DNA from: Gottschalkia acidurici 9a
GTDB lineage: Bacteria > Bacillota > Clostridia > Tissierellales > Gottschalkiaceae
Reading direction: 5' to 3'
NCBI RefSeq assembly: GCF_000299355.1
Contig: NC_018664.1
Location: 1,472,380-1,536,379, forward strand
Length of the DNA: 64,000 nt
This document shows, piece after piece, positions 45,320-53,464 of the stretch; positions within the stretch are counted from its first letter, which is position 1; the number at the start of each line of letters is the position of its first letter. A program made the position numbers and the translations under genes. The notes below the pieces were generated by a model. It made no database searches and was not told the DNA's origin. It saw only the letters and a list, made by a program, of their open reading frames with translations.

Positions 45320-45360
45320 TAAGGGGTTTGATATCTAACATTCAAACCCTTTAAATATTT
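45320..45360 (+). terminator. Terminator after the methyltransferase
   Basis: AAGGGGTTTGA pairs with TCAAACCCTTT; AAATATTTT follows. Confidence 0.8.
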
Positions 45361-46194
45361 TATAATTTTATGTTAGATTTAAAAGTATATTAGTGTATTG
45401 ACAGAAGAAGTAGATAATACTATTACTGTTATAAATATTTCAATATCTTAATAAATAAATAAAAAACTAAAATATGAAAGTAAACAATAAATAAAAACAT
45501 ATATAAATATGGGAGCTTATATAGAGTAAATGGATCAATAAGTATTGCCTGTAGAAAAGGATTAAAAAGATTTAAAGATAGAATTGAGGCATTTACATAT
45601 AATGGATCGAAAGGTAATAATAATGCAATGTAAAGGTGAGGAAAAAAGAGAGTCTGTAATTCCAAAATGCACTATTTTAATTGGACAGTATTGAGAAAAA
45701 ATATGAGCATATTATTTAGGATATTACATGATCAAATAGTATTAGAACTTTAGATAGTTAAATGTTAATGTATCAGACGAAATCTTGAAAATATTTTAAA
45801 TATGTCATATCAGTCTGTATTAAAATCTTTAAGTGAAAGGGACAAAGAGAAACTATGAAACAAATAGCAATAGTTTAATAAATAGATATCATTTTAATTA
45901 GTAAATGTAATGACTAAACTAATAACTCTAAGTTATTCTAGGGAAAATAATATGCTGTTAAATTATGTTGTGAGAATAAAATTTTAAAATATTGTGGATA
46001 GTATTTTTTGTTTGTAACTTATTAATAAAATTTGTTATAGGAATAAGTTCTACTTATGTTCCATTTAATAATTCTTTAATAGTTGTATTACTCATTTTTC
46101 TTAACTTGCAAAGTATAGTAGATATATTATACCTAGATAGTGTAGAATATAATGTGGAGATGATATTTTCTATATTGATAAATGTGTTTTTAAT
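45361..46194. other. Decayed right end of the element
   Basis: Broken frames such as GLKRFKDRIEAFTYNGSKGN and NLENILNMSYQSVLKSLSER (HTH-like) with stops around them. A hydrophobic TTG frame at 45,992 runs into attR but has no ribosome site. Confidence 0.45.
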
Positions 46195-46218
46195 GTTGTT
46201 CTTTTGTTCATACTGCAC
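46195..46218. other. attR of the intervening element
   Basis: The right 18-bp inverted-repeat arm (46,195-46,212), one C, then the TGCAC core (46,214-46,218). Host sequence ATGCTAAG resumes at 46,219. Confidence 0.85.
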
Positions 46219-46715
46219 ATGCTAAGTTAATGTCTTCATTTTATCCACTTGAAAGATTGAGAAAAATAAGAGGACTAGAAAGTGCTAGATATGAAGATCC
46301 TTACTCAGGTGGGAAAGCTAACTCAGTTAGATATCTTTCCATAGCTCCAAGAGATAATAAAATGAAAGTTGCTGGATTAGATAACTTACTGTGTGGTGGA
46401 GAAAAAGCAGGTTTATTTGTAGGTCATACTGAAGCAATAACTACAGGAAGTTTAGCAGGGCACAATAGTGTAAGATTAAGTTTAGGAATGCCTCTATTAG
46501 AGCTTCCAAGGAATCTTGCAGTAGGAGATATTATTGCTTATGCTAATGAGAGCATAGGTACGAAAGATGGACTTAAGAAAAGATTTACATTTGCGGGTTC
46601 AGAATTTTTTGAAAGAATGAAGGTTACAGGATTATATACTACAAACATAGAGGAAATTAGGAAGAAAATAGATGGATTAAATTTACTTGGAATATATGAA
46701 GAAAAATTAGTATAA
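46214..46715 (+). CDS. FAD-dependent oxidoreductase, 3' part (split by element)
   Basis: The frame carries the missing C-terminal FAD cap: LRKIRGLESARYEDPYSGGK, GLDNLLCGGEKAGLFVGHTE and ITTGSLAGHNSVRL. Joined to 34,436-35,220 it gives one 428-residue protein. An internal ATG at 46,230 (MSSFYPLERL) has no ribosome site, so this part is probably not translated alone. Downstream it is followed by rluB. Confidence 0.9.
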
Positions 46716-46751
46716 TGAACTTGAAGATTTTCAGATAAAGGAAGGTTAAAA

Positions 46752-47459
46752 ATGAGGTTACAAAAATTTATGGCTCAATGTGGAGTTGCTTCTAGAAGAA
46801 AGTCAGAAGAAATAATCCAAGAAGGAAGAGTTAAAGTAAATGGAATTATAGTTAAAGAACTAGGAGTATCTATAGACTCACTTGAGGATAATATAACTGT
46901 AGATGATAAAAGGATAAAACCTGAAGGAAATAAAGTATATATAGCTTTAAATAAACCAACTGGCTATATAACAACCGTTTCAGATCAATTTGGAAGGAAA
47001 ACGGTAATAGATTTAATAAGTGATATTAAAGAGCGTGTTTATCCAATCGGAAGATTAGATAGTGATACATCTGGTCTACTATTATTAACAAATGATGGAG
47101 ATCTTGCATATAAAATTACACATCCTAAACATGAAATAAGTAAAAAATATATAGCTAAAGTGAAAGGTATACCTAAAGAGCATAAGCTTAAGCAATTTAG
47201 AGAAGGACTCAAGATAGATGATTATATTACATCTAAAGCAAAGGTAAAAATAATTAATGAATTTGAAGGAAACTCTATATTAGAAATAGAAATTCATGAA
47301 GGGAAAAATCGACAAGTAAGAAAAATGTGTGAAAAAATAGGTCATGAAGTTATAGAATTAGAAAGAATTGCAATTGGAGAAATTAATCTTAAAAAAATAC
47401 CACTAGGAAAATGGAGGTTTTTAGAAAAAAAGGAGATAGAGTACTTAAAAAGGCAGTAA
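46752..47459 (+). CDS. rluB: Pseudouridine synthase RluB/RsuA family
   Basis: 235 residues. An S4 domain (MRLQKFMAQCGVASRRKSEE) leads to the catalytic YPIGRLDSDTSGLLLLTNDG with its aspartate, and EGKNRQVRKMCEKIGHEV near the C-terminus. It makes a pseudouridine in large-subunit rRNA. AAAGGAAGG precedes the ATG. Confidence 0.93.
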   Translation: MRLQKFMAQCGVASRRKSEEIIQEGRVKVNGIIVKELGVSIDSLEDNITVDDKRIKPEGNKVYIALNKPTGYITTVSDQFGRKTVIDLISDIKERVYPIGRLDSDTSGLLLLTNDGDLAYKITHPKHEISKKYIAKVKGIPKEHKLKQFREGLKIDDYITSKAKVKIINEFEGNSILEIEIHEGKNRQVRKMCEKIGHEVIELERIAIGEINLKKIPLGKWRFLEKKEIEYLKRQ

Positions 47460-47462
47460 GAA

Positions 47463-47505
47463 AAAGCTACTACCTCTAGCTATATATCAATCAGAGGTAG
47501 TAACT
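47463..47505 (+). terminator. Terminator-like hairpin after rluB
   Basis: AAGCTACTACCTCT pairs with AGAGGTAGTAACTT, with two mismatches; the T-tract is weak. Confidence 0.5.
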
Positions 47506-47592
47506 TAATATATATTTAATTATCATTACATATATCTAAGATGCTATTATAGTAAAAGAATTTTAGGCAAAATTATTTAACGGAGGAAGAAA

Positions 47593-48024
47593 ATGATCAT
47601 AGCGAGAAAAATAAACTCAGAAAAAGAAGAAGAAGTTTTAAAAAATATATTAAGGCAGTATAATATAAATGATGAACATAAAGATAACGATGTTACTTAT
47701 ATTTTACTTTTAGATGATAAAATAGTTGGTGTATGTAAGTTAACGTGCTATCATGATATAGGAATATTAAAATATATAGTAATAGACAAAAAAGAAACAG
47801 GGCAAGATTTGGGAGATGCGCTATTACGATCTGCTTTAAACTATTGTTTTAGAAATAATATATCTAGAGTTTACTATAAGACAATTGATGATTATTTAAT
47901 TAAAAAAGGATTTGAAAAAAACAAGAATTACTTAAAGAATGTAGAACACGAGGAAGAATATTTATTAGAAGTCAACTTAGAACGCTTTTTTAACAGACCT
48001 TGTAAATCTTCAGGAGGGAGATAG
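47593..48024 (+). CDS. GNAT family acetyltransferase
   Basis: 143 residues with the GNAT core YIVIDKKETGQDLGDALLRS (motif A, an acetyl-CoA loop variant) and a C-terminal beta strand pair (YYKTIDDYLIKKGFEKNK). Substrate unknown. CGGAGGAAG precedes the ATG. It ends 3 bp before mnmM with AGGAGGGAG in its own last codons, so the two are coupled. Confidence 0.75.
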   Translation: MIIARKINSEKEEEVLKNILRQYNINDEHKDNDVTYILLLDDKIVGVCKLTCYHDIGILKYIVIDKKETGQDLGDALLRSALNYCFRNNISRVYYKTIDDYLIKKGFEKNKNYLKNVEHEEEYLLEVNLERFFNRPCKSSGGR

Positions 48025-48027
48025 GAC

Positions 48028-48618
48028 TTGTATAAGCATCTCAACAGTATAATAAGTATAGCTAAGGAGATAATTGATAGAACTGTAAAAAAAGGTAGCA
48101 TAGTGGTAGATGCAACTGTTGGAAATGGTCAAGATACGATAAAATTAGCTGAATTAGTAGGTGAAACTGGAAAGGTATATGGGTTTGATATTCAAAGTAT
48201 AGCTATAAAAAATACAAAAAAGAGGTTAATACAAGAAAATTTAGAGAATAGGGTAGAATTGATAAATGATGGACATGAAAAAATAGACTGCTATATAAGT
48301 AAAGAAGTTGATTTTATAATATTTAACCTAGGATATTTGCCTGGAGGAGACCATACTATAGTTACAAGAAAAGACTCTACATTAGAGGCTATAAAGAAAA
48401 GTTTAGTTATACTAAAGCCTAACGGAATTATGCTTCTAGCAGTATATCATGGACACTATGAAGGGAAAGTAGAGAAGAGATATATAGATGAACTACTTAA
48501 AGAATTGAGTCAGAAAAAATTTAATACTTTAAAATTTGAGTTTATAAATCAGATAAATAATCCACCAATACTTTATGCCATTGAAAAAAATATGAGCTTT
48601 TTAAAGGAAATGAGATAA
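48028..48618 (+). CDS. mnmM: tRNA (mnm5s2U34) methyltransferase MnmM (YtqB)
   Basis: 196 residues from a TTG. SAM motif VVDATVGNGQDTIKLAELVG is followed by NLGYLPGGDHTIVTRKDSTL, the signature of the YtqB/MnmM family that completes the wobble-uridine modification in Gram-positives. The stop overlaps the ATG of the RpiR gene. Confidence 0.88.
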   Translation: MYKHLNSIISIAKEIIDRTVKKGSIVVDATVGNGQDTIKLAELVGETGKVYGFDIQSIAIKNTKKRLIQENLENRVELINDGHEKIDCYISKEVDFIIFNLGYLPGGDHTIVTRKDSTLEAIKKSLVILKPNGIMLLAVYHGHYEGKVEKRYIDELLKELSQKKFNTLKFEFINQINNPPILYAIEKNMSFLKEMR

Positions 48619-49484
48619 TGGAAGAGAAAATTGACTTAATAAATTTAATTAAAGAAAAGTTTGAGGACTTAAGTAAAGGCCAAAAACTTATAGCAAATTA
48701 TATAATATCTAACTATGATAAGGCAGCATTTATGACAGCGGCAAGATTAGGTCAAGTAGTAGGAATAAGTGAATCTACAGTAGTAAGATTTGCTAATACA
48801 ATGGGATATGATGGTTACCCTAATCTTCAAAGTGAATTACAAGAGTTAATAAAAAGTAAGTTAACTACTGTACAGAGATTAAGTATGTCTCAAGATGACT
48901 ATTCTAACAAAAATATAGGTGTAAGGAAAATACTAAAGACTGATATGGAGAACATAAGACATACTATAGATGATATAGATACCGAGATATTTGAAGAGGT
49001 AGTTAATAGTATTCTTAAAGCAAAAAAAGTTTATATATTAGGTCTTCGTAGCTCTAATGCACTTTCTTCATATCTAGGATTTTACTTAGGTGTAATATTG
49101 GATGATGTAAAGGTAGTGAACTTAGGAATAAGTGATATATTTGAACAACTTATAAGAGTCACTAAAGATGATGTGGTTATAGGTATAAGTTATCCAAGGT
49201 ATTCGAGGAGAACCTTGGATGCATTGAAATATGTCAGAGATCAGGGATGCAAAGTCATAGGAATAACTGATAGTGAGGCGTCTCCTATAACGAGTATTGC
49301 ACACTTAACATTATTTGCAAGGAACAATATGGTTTCCTTTGTAGATTCATTGGTAGCTCCGATGAGTCTTATAAATGCATTAATAGTTTCAATAGGTATG
49401 AGAGTAAAGAATGAGGTGGCGGAATACTTTCAAGAACTAGAAAATATATGGGAAGAATATAATATATATGATAGAAAGCTATAG
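48618..49484 (+). CDS. MurR/RpiR family transcription regulator
   Basis: 288 residues. The N-terminal HTH is GQVVGISESTVVRFANTMGY and the C-terminal SIS sugar-phosphate domain includes YILGLRSSNALSSYLGFYLG and VIGISYPRYSRRTLDAL. Such regulators respond to phosphosugars, but no sugar genes lie beside it, so its target is not clear. Confidence 0.88.
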   Translation: MEEKIDLINLIKEKFEDLSKGQKLIANYIISNYDKAAFMTAARLGQVVGISESTVVRFANTMGYDGYPNLQSELQELIKSKLTTVQRLSMSQDDYSNKNIGVRKILKTDMENIRHTIDDIDTEIFEEVVNSILKAKKVYILGLRSSNALSSYLGFYLGVILDDVKVVNLGISDIFEQLIRVTKDDVVIGISYPRYSRRTLDALKYVRDQGCKVIGITDSEASPITSIAHLTLFARNNMVSFVDSLVAPMSLINALIVSIGMRVKNEVAEYFQELENIWEEYNIYDRKL

Positions 49485-49486
49485 AT

Positions 49487-49535
49487 AGAGAAGTCATTTT
49501 TATAAGATTTATTTATAAGAGTGACTTCTCTATTT
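49487..49535 (+). terminator. Terminator after the RpiR gene
   Basis: AGAGAAGTCA pairs with TGACTTCTCT around a long AT loop and is followed by ATTTTAAA. Confidence 0.75.
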
Positions 49536-49642
49536 TAAATGAATTAATGACGAAGAATATCATCATAATTGATTGCTAAAAATAACTAGATTAATATTAT
49601 TAAATTGATATAATAATACTATATTTATTAAAGGAGGCTTAT

Positions 49643-50254
49643 ATGACCAAATTATATTTACTTAGACATGGACAATCTGAATGGAATATATTAAACAAAG
49701 TTCAAGGGCAAGAAGATACTGAATTAACAGATAAAGGTATTAAACAAGCTAAGCAAGCTGCTGATAGGCTGTATAATGAAGAAATAGACTTAATATATAC
49801 TAGTGATTTAAAACGAGCCTATGAAACTGCTAAGATAGTAGGTAATAAGCTAAAATTAGATATAAACAAAGTTGAAGGACTTAGAGAAATAAACTTTGGA
49901 ATTTGGCAAGGACTAAACTTAGATGAAATAAAAAAAGACTATGAAGAAGAATACAGTTTATGGAGAAAAGAACCTCATAAGCTAAATCTTGAAACGGCTG
50001 AAAAGCTTTCGGAATTACAAGACAGAATGTTGAAAACTGTAAATGATTTAATAATGAGAAACCCTAATAAGAATATATTACTTGTATCTCATGGAACAGC
50101 TATAAAAGCATTAATATTAGGTATATTAGATATAGATATTTCAAAATATAATAAAATAACTATTGGAAATGTAGGTTTAAGTATCATAGAATTTAGGGAG
50201 TTTTCGCCAGTAATAAAAGTTTTAAATGATACAAATCATGTTAGGGAGGATTAA
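49643..50254 (+). CDS. Histidine phosphatase (phosphoglycerate mutase-like)
   Basis: 203 residues with LLRHGQSEWN near the N-terminus (catalytic His), YTSDLKRAYETA, and VSHGTAIKAL (second His). It belongs to the PhoE/CobC/GpmB branch; no cobalamin genes lie nearby, so a general phosphatase is most likely. AAAGGAGG precedes the ATG. The next gene starts 2 bp later. Confidence 0.87.
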   Translation: MTKLYLLRHGQSEWNILNKVQGQEDTELTDKGIKQAKQAADRLYNEEIDLIYTSDLKRAYETAKIVGNKLKLDINKVEGLREINFGIWQGLNLDEIKKDYEEEYSLWRKEPHKLNLETAEKLSELQDRMLKTVNDLIMRNPNKNILLVSHGTAIKALILGILDIDISKYNKITIGNVGLSIIEFREFSPVIKVLNDTNHVRED

Positions 50255-50256
50255 TT

Positions 50257-51486
50257 TTGTCAGAAAAAGTAGCAGTGATAGGAGGGGGACCAGCAGGAAT
50301 GATAGCAGCTGGAACCGCAGGATCCCTTGGGAAAAGTGTAACAATATTTGAAAAAAATGAGAAGCTAGGCAGGAAGATGTTTATAACAGGAAAAGGTAGA
50401 TGTAACATTACAAATAATGCGGATATAGAGGTTCTTATAGAAAATGTAGTTAACAATAATACTTTTTTATATAGCTCATTCTATACTTTCACAAATCAAG
50501 ATATTATAAATCTTCTAAATAATTACGGAGTAAAGGTAAAGACTGAAAGAGGAAACAGGGTATTTCCTGAAAGTGATAAATCTAGTGATGTAATTAAGGC
50601 ATTAGAAAGATATTTAAAAGAAAACAATGTAAAAATAAAATTAAATCAAGAAGTAAAAAAAATAGTTAAAAACAATGAATTATTCTTTATAGAATTCCCA
50701 AATGGAAAAATAGAAAGTTTTGATAAGGTGATAATAGCTACAGGAGGAAAATCTTATGAGCAAACAGGCTCAACTGGAGATGGTTATGTTTTCGCTAAGA
50801 ACTTTAATCACACAATAAAGAATTTAAAACCAGCTTTAGTTCCATGTGAAGTTAAAGAATCATTTATAAAAGAGTTACAGGGTCTTTCTCTTAAAAATGT
50901 AAGAATATATTCATATGTGAATAATAAAAAAGTGTTTGAAGATTTCGGAGAAATGCTATTTACCCATTATGGTATTTCTGGGCCTATTGTTCTGACTATG
51001 AGTAACTATATAAATAAATACACAAGCAATAATACAAATATTGAGATAGTTATAGACTTGAAACCAGCTTTAGATGAGCAAAAGCTAGAGAATAGAATAA
51101 TAAATGATTTTGAAAAATATTCTAAAAAGCAATTTAAGAATTCTCTAGATGATTTATTACCTATTAAATTGATACCGATAATTGTAAGATTATCAGAAAT
51201 ACCTGAAGATAAATTTGTAAATCAGATAACCAAAGAAGAAAGGAAAAATTTAATTAAACTTTTAAAAGGTTTTAAGTTAACCTTTTCCAAGTTTAGACCT
51301 TTGAATGAAGCGATAGTTACTTCGGGAGGAGTATCTACTTTAGAAATTGACTCTTCTACTATGGAATCTAAAATAGTTTCAGGTTTATATTTTGCAGGAG
51401 AAGTTATAGATGTAGATGCTCTTACAGGAGGATTTAATCTTCAGATTGCATACTCGACAGGATATATAGCTGGATTAAATTGTTAA
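50257..51486 (+). CDS. BaiN/HI0933-like flavoprotein
   Basis: 409 residues from a TTG after TTAGGGAGGAT. FAD fold VAVIGGGPAGMIAAGTAG, GRKMFITGKGRCNITNN and the C-terminal VTSGGVSTLEIDSSTMESKI and LTGGFNLQIAYSTGYIAG are typical of this widespread NAD(P)/FAD oxidoreductase. Its physiological role is unclear. It is coupled to the phosphatase gene. Confidence 0.88.
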   Translation: MSEKVAVIGGGPAGMIAAGTAGSLGKSVTIFEKNEKLGRKMFITGKGRCNITNNADIEVLIENVVNNNTFLYSSFYTFTNQDIINLLNNYGVKVKTERGNRVFPESDKSSDVIKALERYLKENNVKIKLNQEVKKIVKNNELFFIEFPNGKIESFDKVIIATGGKSYEQTGSTGDGYVFAKNFNHTIKNLKPALVPCEVKESFIKELQGLSLKNVRIYSYVNNKKVFEDFGEMLFTHYGISGPIVLTMSNYINKYTSNNTNIEIVIDLKPALDEQKLENRIINDFEKYSKKQFKNSLDDLLPIKLIPIIVRLSEIPEDKFVNQITKEERKNLIKLLKGFKLTFSKFRPLNEAIVTSGGVSTLEIDSSTMESKIVSGLYFAGEVIDVDALTGGFNLQIAYSTGYIAGLNC

Positions 51487-52194
51487 GTACAAGAATCACA
51501 AGCTAAATGACATAGAATTTTAAATATAGTTAAATCATACTTAAATATAAATATGATAAACTAAAGAATGTAGAGAATAAGAATACGGAAGTTCCTACAT
51601 TCTTTAAGTGTGTCTATTATTCTATTAATCTATTTAATTTTCAGAATACATACTTTATATAGACTAGTATGAGTAGATGTTAATCTGTTTTAAATCTTAA
51701 CTTATATAAATATTGCTTAAATTCATATCAAATTCTACTCTGGTATTATCTCTGAAAAAAATATATCTTTATAATTATTATATTTGAAAGGCTTTCAGTA
51801 ATACTTTTAATTTATTAAGCTATAGACCCTATTTTTAATTTATTAGATCTGTAGAACACAAATTTTCTTGTTTCTTACTATATTATAGTGAAAAAAATTT
51901 GAAATACATATATTCACTAATTTGTATTGCTGCTAAAGATATTTAAAGTTAATAAATTTATTTTACTTTTAGAATAGATATTTCATGTTATAATAATGCT
52001 AAGATTATGAGAGAATAGAAATTTTACTTTAATAAAAACATATATATAATTAATGTAAAATTCTATTCTTTTAATAATTAATAAATTTTATACAAACATT
52101 TAAATTAAGAGTACCAAAGAAAGATTATGCTGATGCTAAACATATAATTTATTATAATGAATGTACTATATTGTTATAGGGAGGACTACAAATC
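51487..52194. other. 708-bp AT-rich intergenic region
   Basis: No gene supported. AAAGAATGTAG at 51,563 pairs with CTACATTCTTT at 51,595-51,605, a terminator-like hairpin lacking a U-tract. A second stem joins GAATAGAAATTTTAC (about 52,013) to GTAAAATTCTATTC (about 52,058) and is followed by TTTTAATA. The cmk promoter must lie in the last 100 bp. Confidence 0.55.
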
Positions 52195-52851
52195 ATGAAA
52201 AATATATCTATAGCTATAGATGGGCCTGCTGGTGCTGGAAAAAGCACAATAGCTAAAATTATAGCTAAAAAACTTAATATTGACTACATAGATACAGGTG
52301 CAATGTATAGAGCATTTACACTAAAACTAATTAAAAATAATATAGATTTAGAAGATTTCAAAACTATATCATCTGTACTAAATGACACTTCTATAGACTT
52401 TAGCGACAATCATATATATTTAGACGGGTTAGTAGTAGATGATGAAATTAGAAACAATCAAATTAGTAATAAAGTATCCATAGTAGCTAAAATAAAAGAA
52501 GTTAGGGAAAGGCTTGTTCAATTACAAAAAGATATAGCTAAGAATAAAGATATAATTATGGATGGACGAGATATAGGAACATCTGTGTTACCTAATTCTA
52601 AATATAAATTTTTCTTAAATGCGTCTGTGGAAGAAAGAGCATTAAGGCGATTTAATGAATTAAAAGCTAACTCTGATACAGTTGAACTTGAAACCATAAA
52701 AAAAGAAATAGAAAAAAGAGATGAAATAGATAAGACTAGAGAAATATCGCCACTTATCAAGAGTCATGACGCTATAGAAATAGATACAACAAATAAAAGT
52801 ATCGACGATGTGGTAGATACAATATTAAGTATAATTAAGAAGGATAATTAA
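52195..52851 (+). CDS. cmk: Cytidylate kinase
   Basis: 218 residues with P-loop AIDGPAGAGKSTIAKII at the N-terminus, YIDTGAMYRAFT and MDGRDIGTSVLP. It phosphorylates CMP and dCMP. The cmk-plsC-ispH/rpsA order is typical of Clostridia. TAGGGAGGAC precedes the ATG. Confidence 0.95.
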   Translation: MKNISIAIDGPAGAGKSTIAKIIAKKLNIDYIDTGAMYRAFTLKLIKNNIDLEDFKTISSVLNDTSIDFSDNHIYLDGLVVDDEIRNNQISNKVSIVAKIKEVRERLVQLQKDIAKNKDIIMDGRDIGTSVLPNSKYKFFLNASVEERALRRFNELKANSDTVELETIKKEIEKRDEIDKTREISPLIKSHDAIEIDTTNKSIDDVVDTILSIIKKDN

Positions 52852-52852
52852 A

Positions 52853-53431
52853 ATGTATTTCTATAAGATTACATGTACATTGTTTAACTTTATTTTTAGA
52901 ATAATGTATAAGATGGATATAGAGGGATTAGAAAATGTACCTTTAAAAGGAAGAGTTATTATATGTTCTAATCATGTCAGTTTATTAGATCCTTTAGTTT
53001 TAGCAGCTATATCACCTAGAAAATTAAACTATATGGCTAAAAAAGAGCTATTTGAAAAAAAAGTATTAGGATTTTTGATAAAAAATTTAGGAGCATTTCC
53101 GGTTGATAGAGATAAAGGGGGATTAAGTGCCATTAAAATGGCTATTAAAATATTAAATAAAGATGATGCATTTGCAATGTTTCCACAAGGAACTAGAGTT
53201 CATGATGTGAATGATAATAATAGCAAGCCAGGTATAGCTATGATTGCAATAAAGTCTAAATCTCCAATTATACCCATATATATTGATACAGAGTACAAGC
53301 TTTTTAAGAAGTTAAAATTAACTATTGGAAAGCCAATAAGTTTTAATGAATATTATGATCAGAAAATAGATACAGATCAATATAAAAACTTAAGTGAATT
53401 AATATTAAAAGAAATCTATGATTTAAAATAA
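52853..53431 (+). CDS. plsC: 1-acyl-sn-glycerol-3-phosphate acyltransferase
   Basis: 192 residues with the acyltransferase NHVSLLDP (HX4D) and the FPQGTR motif, a variant of FPEGTR. It makes phosphatidic acid at the membrane. It starts 1 bp after the cmk stop with GAAGGATAA inside cmk as its ribosome site. Confidence 0.88.
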   Translation: MYFYKITCTLFNFIFRIMYKMDIEGLENVPLKGRVIICSNHVSLLDPLVLAAISPRKLNYMAKKELFEKKVLGFLIKNLGAFPVDRDKGGLSAIKMAIKILNKDDAFAMFPQGTRVHDVNDNNSKPGIAMIAIKSKSPIIPIYIDTEYKLFKKLKLTIGKPISFNEYYDQKIDTDQYKNLSELILKEIYDLK

Positions 53432-53464
53432 TTTTTTTAAATTTATAAAGTAGGAGGTATTAAC

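Larger units (their letters stand above)
35221..46218. mobile_element. Skin-like 11-kb intervening element (serine recombinase type)
   Basis: The element splits a flavin oxidoreductase gene. TGCAC occurs at both ends (35,221-35,225 and 46,214-46,218); one copy plus the interior is 10,993 bp. Just inside are 18-bp perfect inverted repeats, TATGAACAAAAGAACAAC on the left and its complement on the right. Joining 35,220 to 46,214 gives 1,287 bases with no stop until 46,715. The cargo is a large serine recombinase, a Spo0E-like remnant, an agr module with a Spo0A-C-like gene, phage-type genes, a methyltransferase and decayed DNA. Structure and location parallel the sigK skin elements of Bacillus and Clostridioides; no tail or capsid genes remain. 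Confidence 0.93.

Noticed and set aside
45992-46225. 77-codon hydrophobic frame crossing the right att site
   Set aside because: It begins at a TTG without a ribosome site, lies in decayed DNA, and its end is simply the att sequence read in another frame.
46230-46715. Independent small gene starting at the internal ATG
   Set aside because: There is no ribosome site and the frame continues upstream to the att core, joining the 5' half of the oxidoreductase.
51487-52194. Possible structured RNA (6S-like or riboswitch) before cmk
   Set aside because: Only simple AT-rich hairpins were seen; no conserved riboswitch core or 6S-like bubble could be identified by eye.
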